NCBI GenBank assembly: GCA_021299565.1
Contig: JAJTHA010000153.1
Coordinates: forward strand, 1 to 6,054
Length of the DNA: 6,054 nucleotides
Direction: 5' to 3'
Source: Candidatus Caenarcanales bacterium
Lineage (GTDB): Bacteria; Cyanobacteriota; Vampirovibrionia; LMEP-6097
The notes beneath the pieces are model-generated. The model was not told the DNA's origin. It did no database searches and worked only from the letters and a program-made list of their open reading frames with translations. This document shows, in pieces, positions 5,540 to 6,054 of the stretch; position 1 is the stretch's first letter; every line of letters begins with the position of its first letter. Position numbers and translations under genes: made by a program.

Positions 5540-6054
5540 TTAATGTTTTGAGGGGATATATGGCAAAGGCAAATAAAGCTTTGGACCTCGGCGCCAAAAG
5601 CTTACTATGCGCGAATCACGATTCTTTGATCCTAAGGATATGTTTGCAGTCATATTGGGATTCTTCAATAGTTCAGGTAGATCAGGCTCAAGTTCGATAG
5701 CCTTTTCGAAGTCGATTCGCGAGTCTTTGCCAAGAGCAAGCTTATCAAAGGCGCTAATTGCGAACCAATAGCCATTATCGCCGCTGTATTTGATTGCGGT
5801 ATCAATATTATTAATTGACTGTGTGAATTGATGATTCGCGAGTTGAGATGCTGCAAGAAAACCATAAAAATATCCAATGTTTGGATTATATTTGATTGCT
5901 TGCTCAAAATCTTTTTGAGCAGCTTTTGTATCTGTCTCTAGCAAATAAGCGCCTCGCGTCAAGTAATAGAGACCATTTCTAGAATCATATTTAATTGCTT
6001 TATCGTAATTGCCCTGATCGTAGTAATAATGTCCCAAGGCGCTTGGCACAAAAC
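5540..6054 (-). CDS. TPR-repeat protein, N-terminus outside the window
   Basis: The protein is built of tetratricopeptide repeats, helical pairs that serve as protein-protein interaction scaffolds; the partner is unknown. The frame is open to the right edge (the first GTG at 6049 is preceded by an open Phe codon), so the gene is 5'-truncated. Counting from that GTG, repeats are seen at about 5-26 (YYYDQGNYDKAIKYD), 27-59 (GLYYLTRGAYL...FEQAIKYNP), 60-93 (FYGFLAASQLANHQF...DTAIKYS), and 94-126 (YWFAISAFDKLALGKDS...FEKAIELEPDLPE). Repeat spacing is about 34 residues and the AIxxxP-like ends are conserved. After about residue 137 the sequence loses TPR character and becomes basic and Pro-rich (SFWRRGPKLYLPLPYIPSKH). 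That tail is antisense to a plausible plus-strand gene start, so the natural C-terminus may have been replaced. The stop lies 82 bp before rpsU. Confidence 0.85.
   Translation of the reverse strand, partial: FVPSALGHYYYDQGNYDKAIKYDSRNGLYYLTRGAYLLETDTKAAQKDFEQAIKYNPNIGYFYGFLAASQLANHQFTQSINNIDTAIKYSGDNGYWFAISAFDKLALGKDSRIDFEKAIELEPDLPELLKNPNMTANISLGSKNRDSRIVSFWRRGPKLYLPLPYIPSKH
5560..5700 (+). pseudogene. Possible truncated gene start or 46-aa ORF
   Basis: An ATG at 5560 preceded by GAGGGG (4-nt spacing) and an upstream TATAAT opens a frame starting MAKANKALDLGAK, which looks like a natural protein start. After about 15 residues the translation becomes nondescript and ends at a TAG at 5700, inside the antisense of the TPR gene. 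A second plus frame (ATG 5607, MRESRFFDPKDMFAV) is also open here. It may be the remnant of a gene cut by a rearrangement, a real tiny gene, or chance. Homology is not recognised. Confidence 0.25.

Noticed and set aside
5665..5907. 80-codon minus-strand ORF in a second frame of the TPR gene
   Set aside because: It is out of frame with a clear repeat protein and has no family features.

Overview
This window looks like a chromosomal segment of an AT-rich Gram-negative bacterium. It carries an LptB ATPase, so the cell should have an LPS-type outer membrane. The S21 N-terminus (EVIVG...ALRRFKREV.KAGI) and the L7/L12 sequence are of a general type shared by Cyanobacteria, Firmicutes and related phyla. 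The many unrecognised proteins would fit an uncultured lineage such as the non-photosynthetic Cyanobacteria (Vampirovibrionia/Melainabacteria). That placement is a low-confidence guess and not something the sequence proves.

Layout from left to right. (1) A 5'-truncated plus-strand gene for a large unrecognised protein enters from the left edge and stops at 1660. (2) A 73-residue minus-strand ORF meets it tail to tail with a 9-bp overlap. (3) A gap of about 165 bp holds a promoter-like element, a GC-rich pair of small hairpins and a strong intrinsic terminator on the minus strand. (4) rplL and rplJ (ribosomal stalk proteins L7/L12 and L10) form a two-gene minus-strand operon ending at that terminator. 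(5) A divergent intergenic region of about 200 bp contains two perfect palindromes 33 bp apart, overlapping promoter-like boxes. (6) A plus-strand 409-residue unrecognised protein follows, overlapping lptB tail to tail by 11 bp. (7) rpsU (S21) and lptB lie 5 bp apart on the minus strand and are probably co-transcribed. (8) A 5'-truncated minus-strand TPR-repeat gene runs off the right edge. Its last 30-45 codons are antisense to what looks like a real plus-strand gene start.

Functionally the identifiable genes are housekeeping: the L10-L7/L12 stalk that recruits translation GTPases, S21 of the small subunit, and the LPS-export ATPase. The arrangement is less ordinary. rplJL is separated from both rplKA and rpoBC, and lptB sits behind a ribosomal protein gene instead of beside lptA. 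The most interesting unknowns are the two large plus-strand proteins, the palindrome pair in front of rplJ, and the composite structure at the 3' end of the TPR gene. I found no RNA genes, CRISPR arrays, transposases or complete mobile elements.
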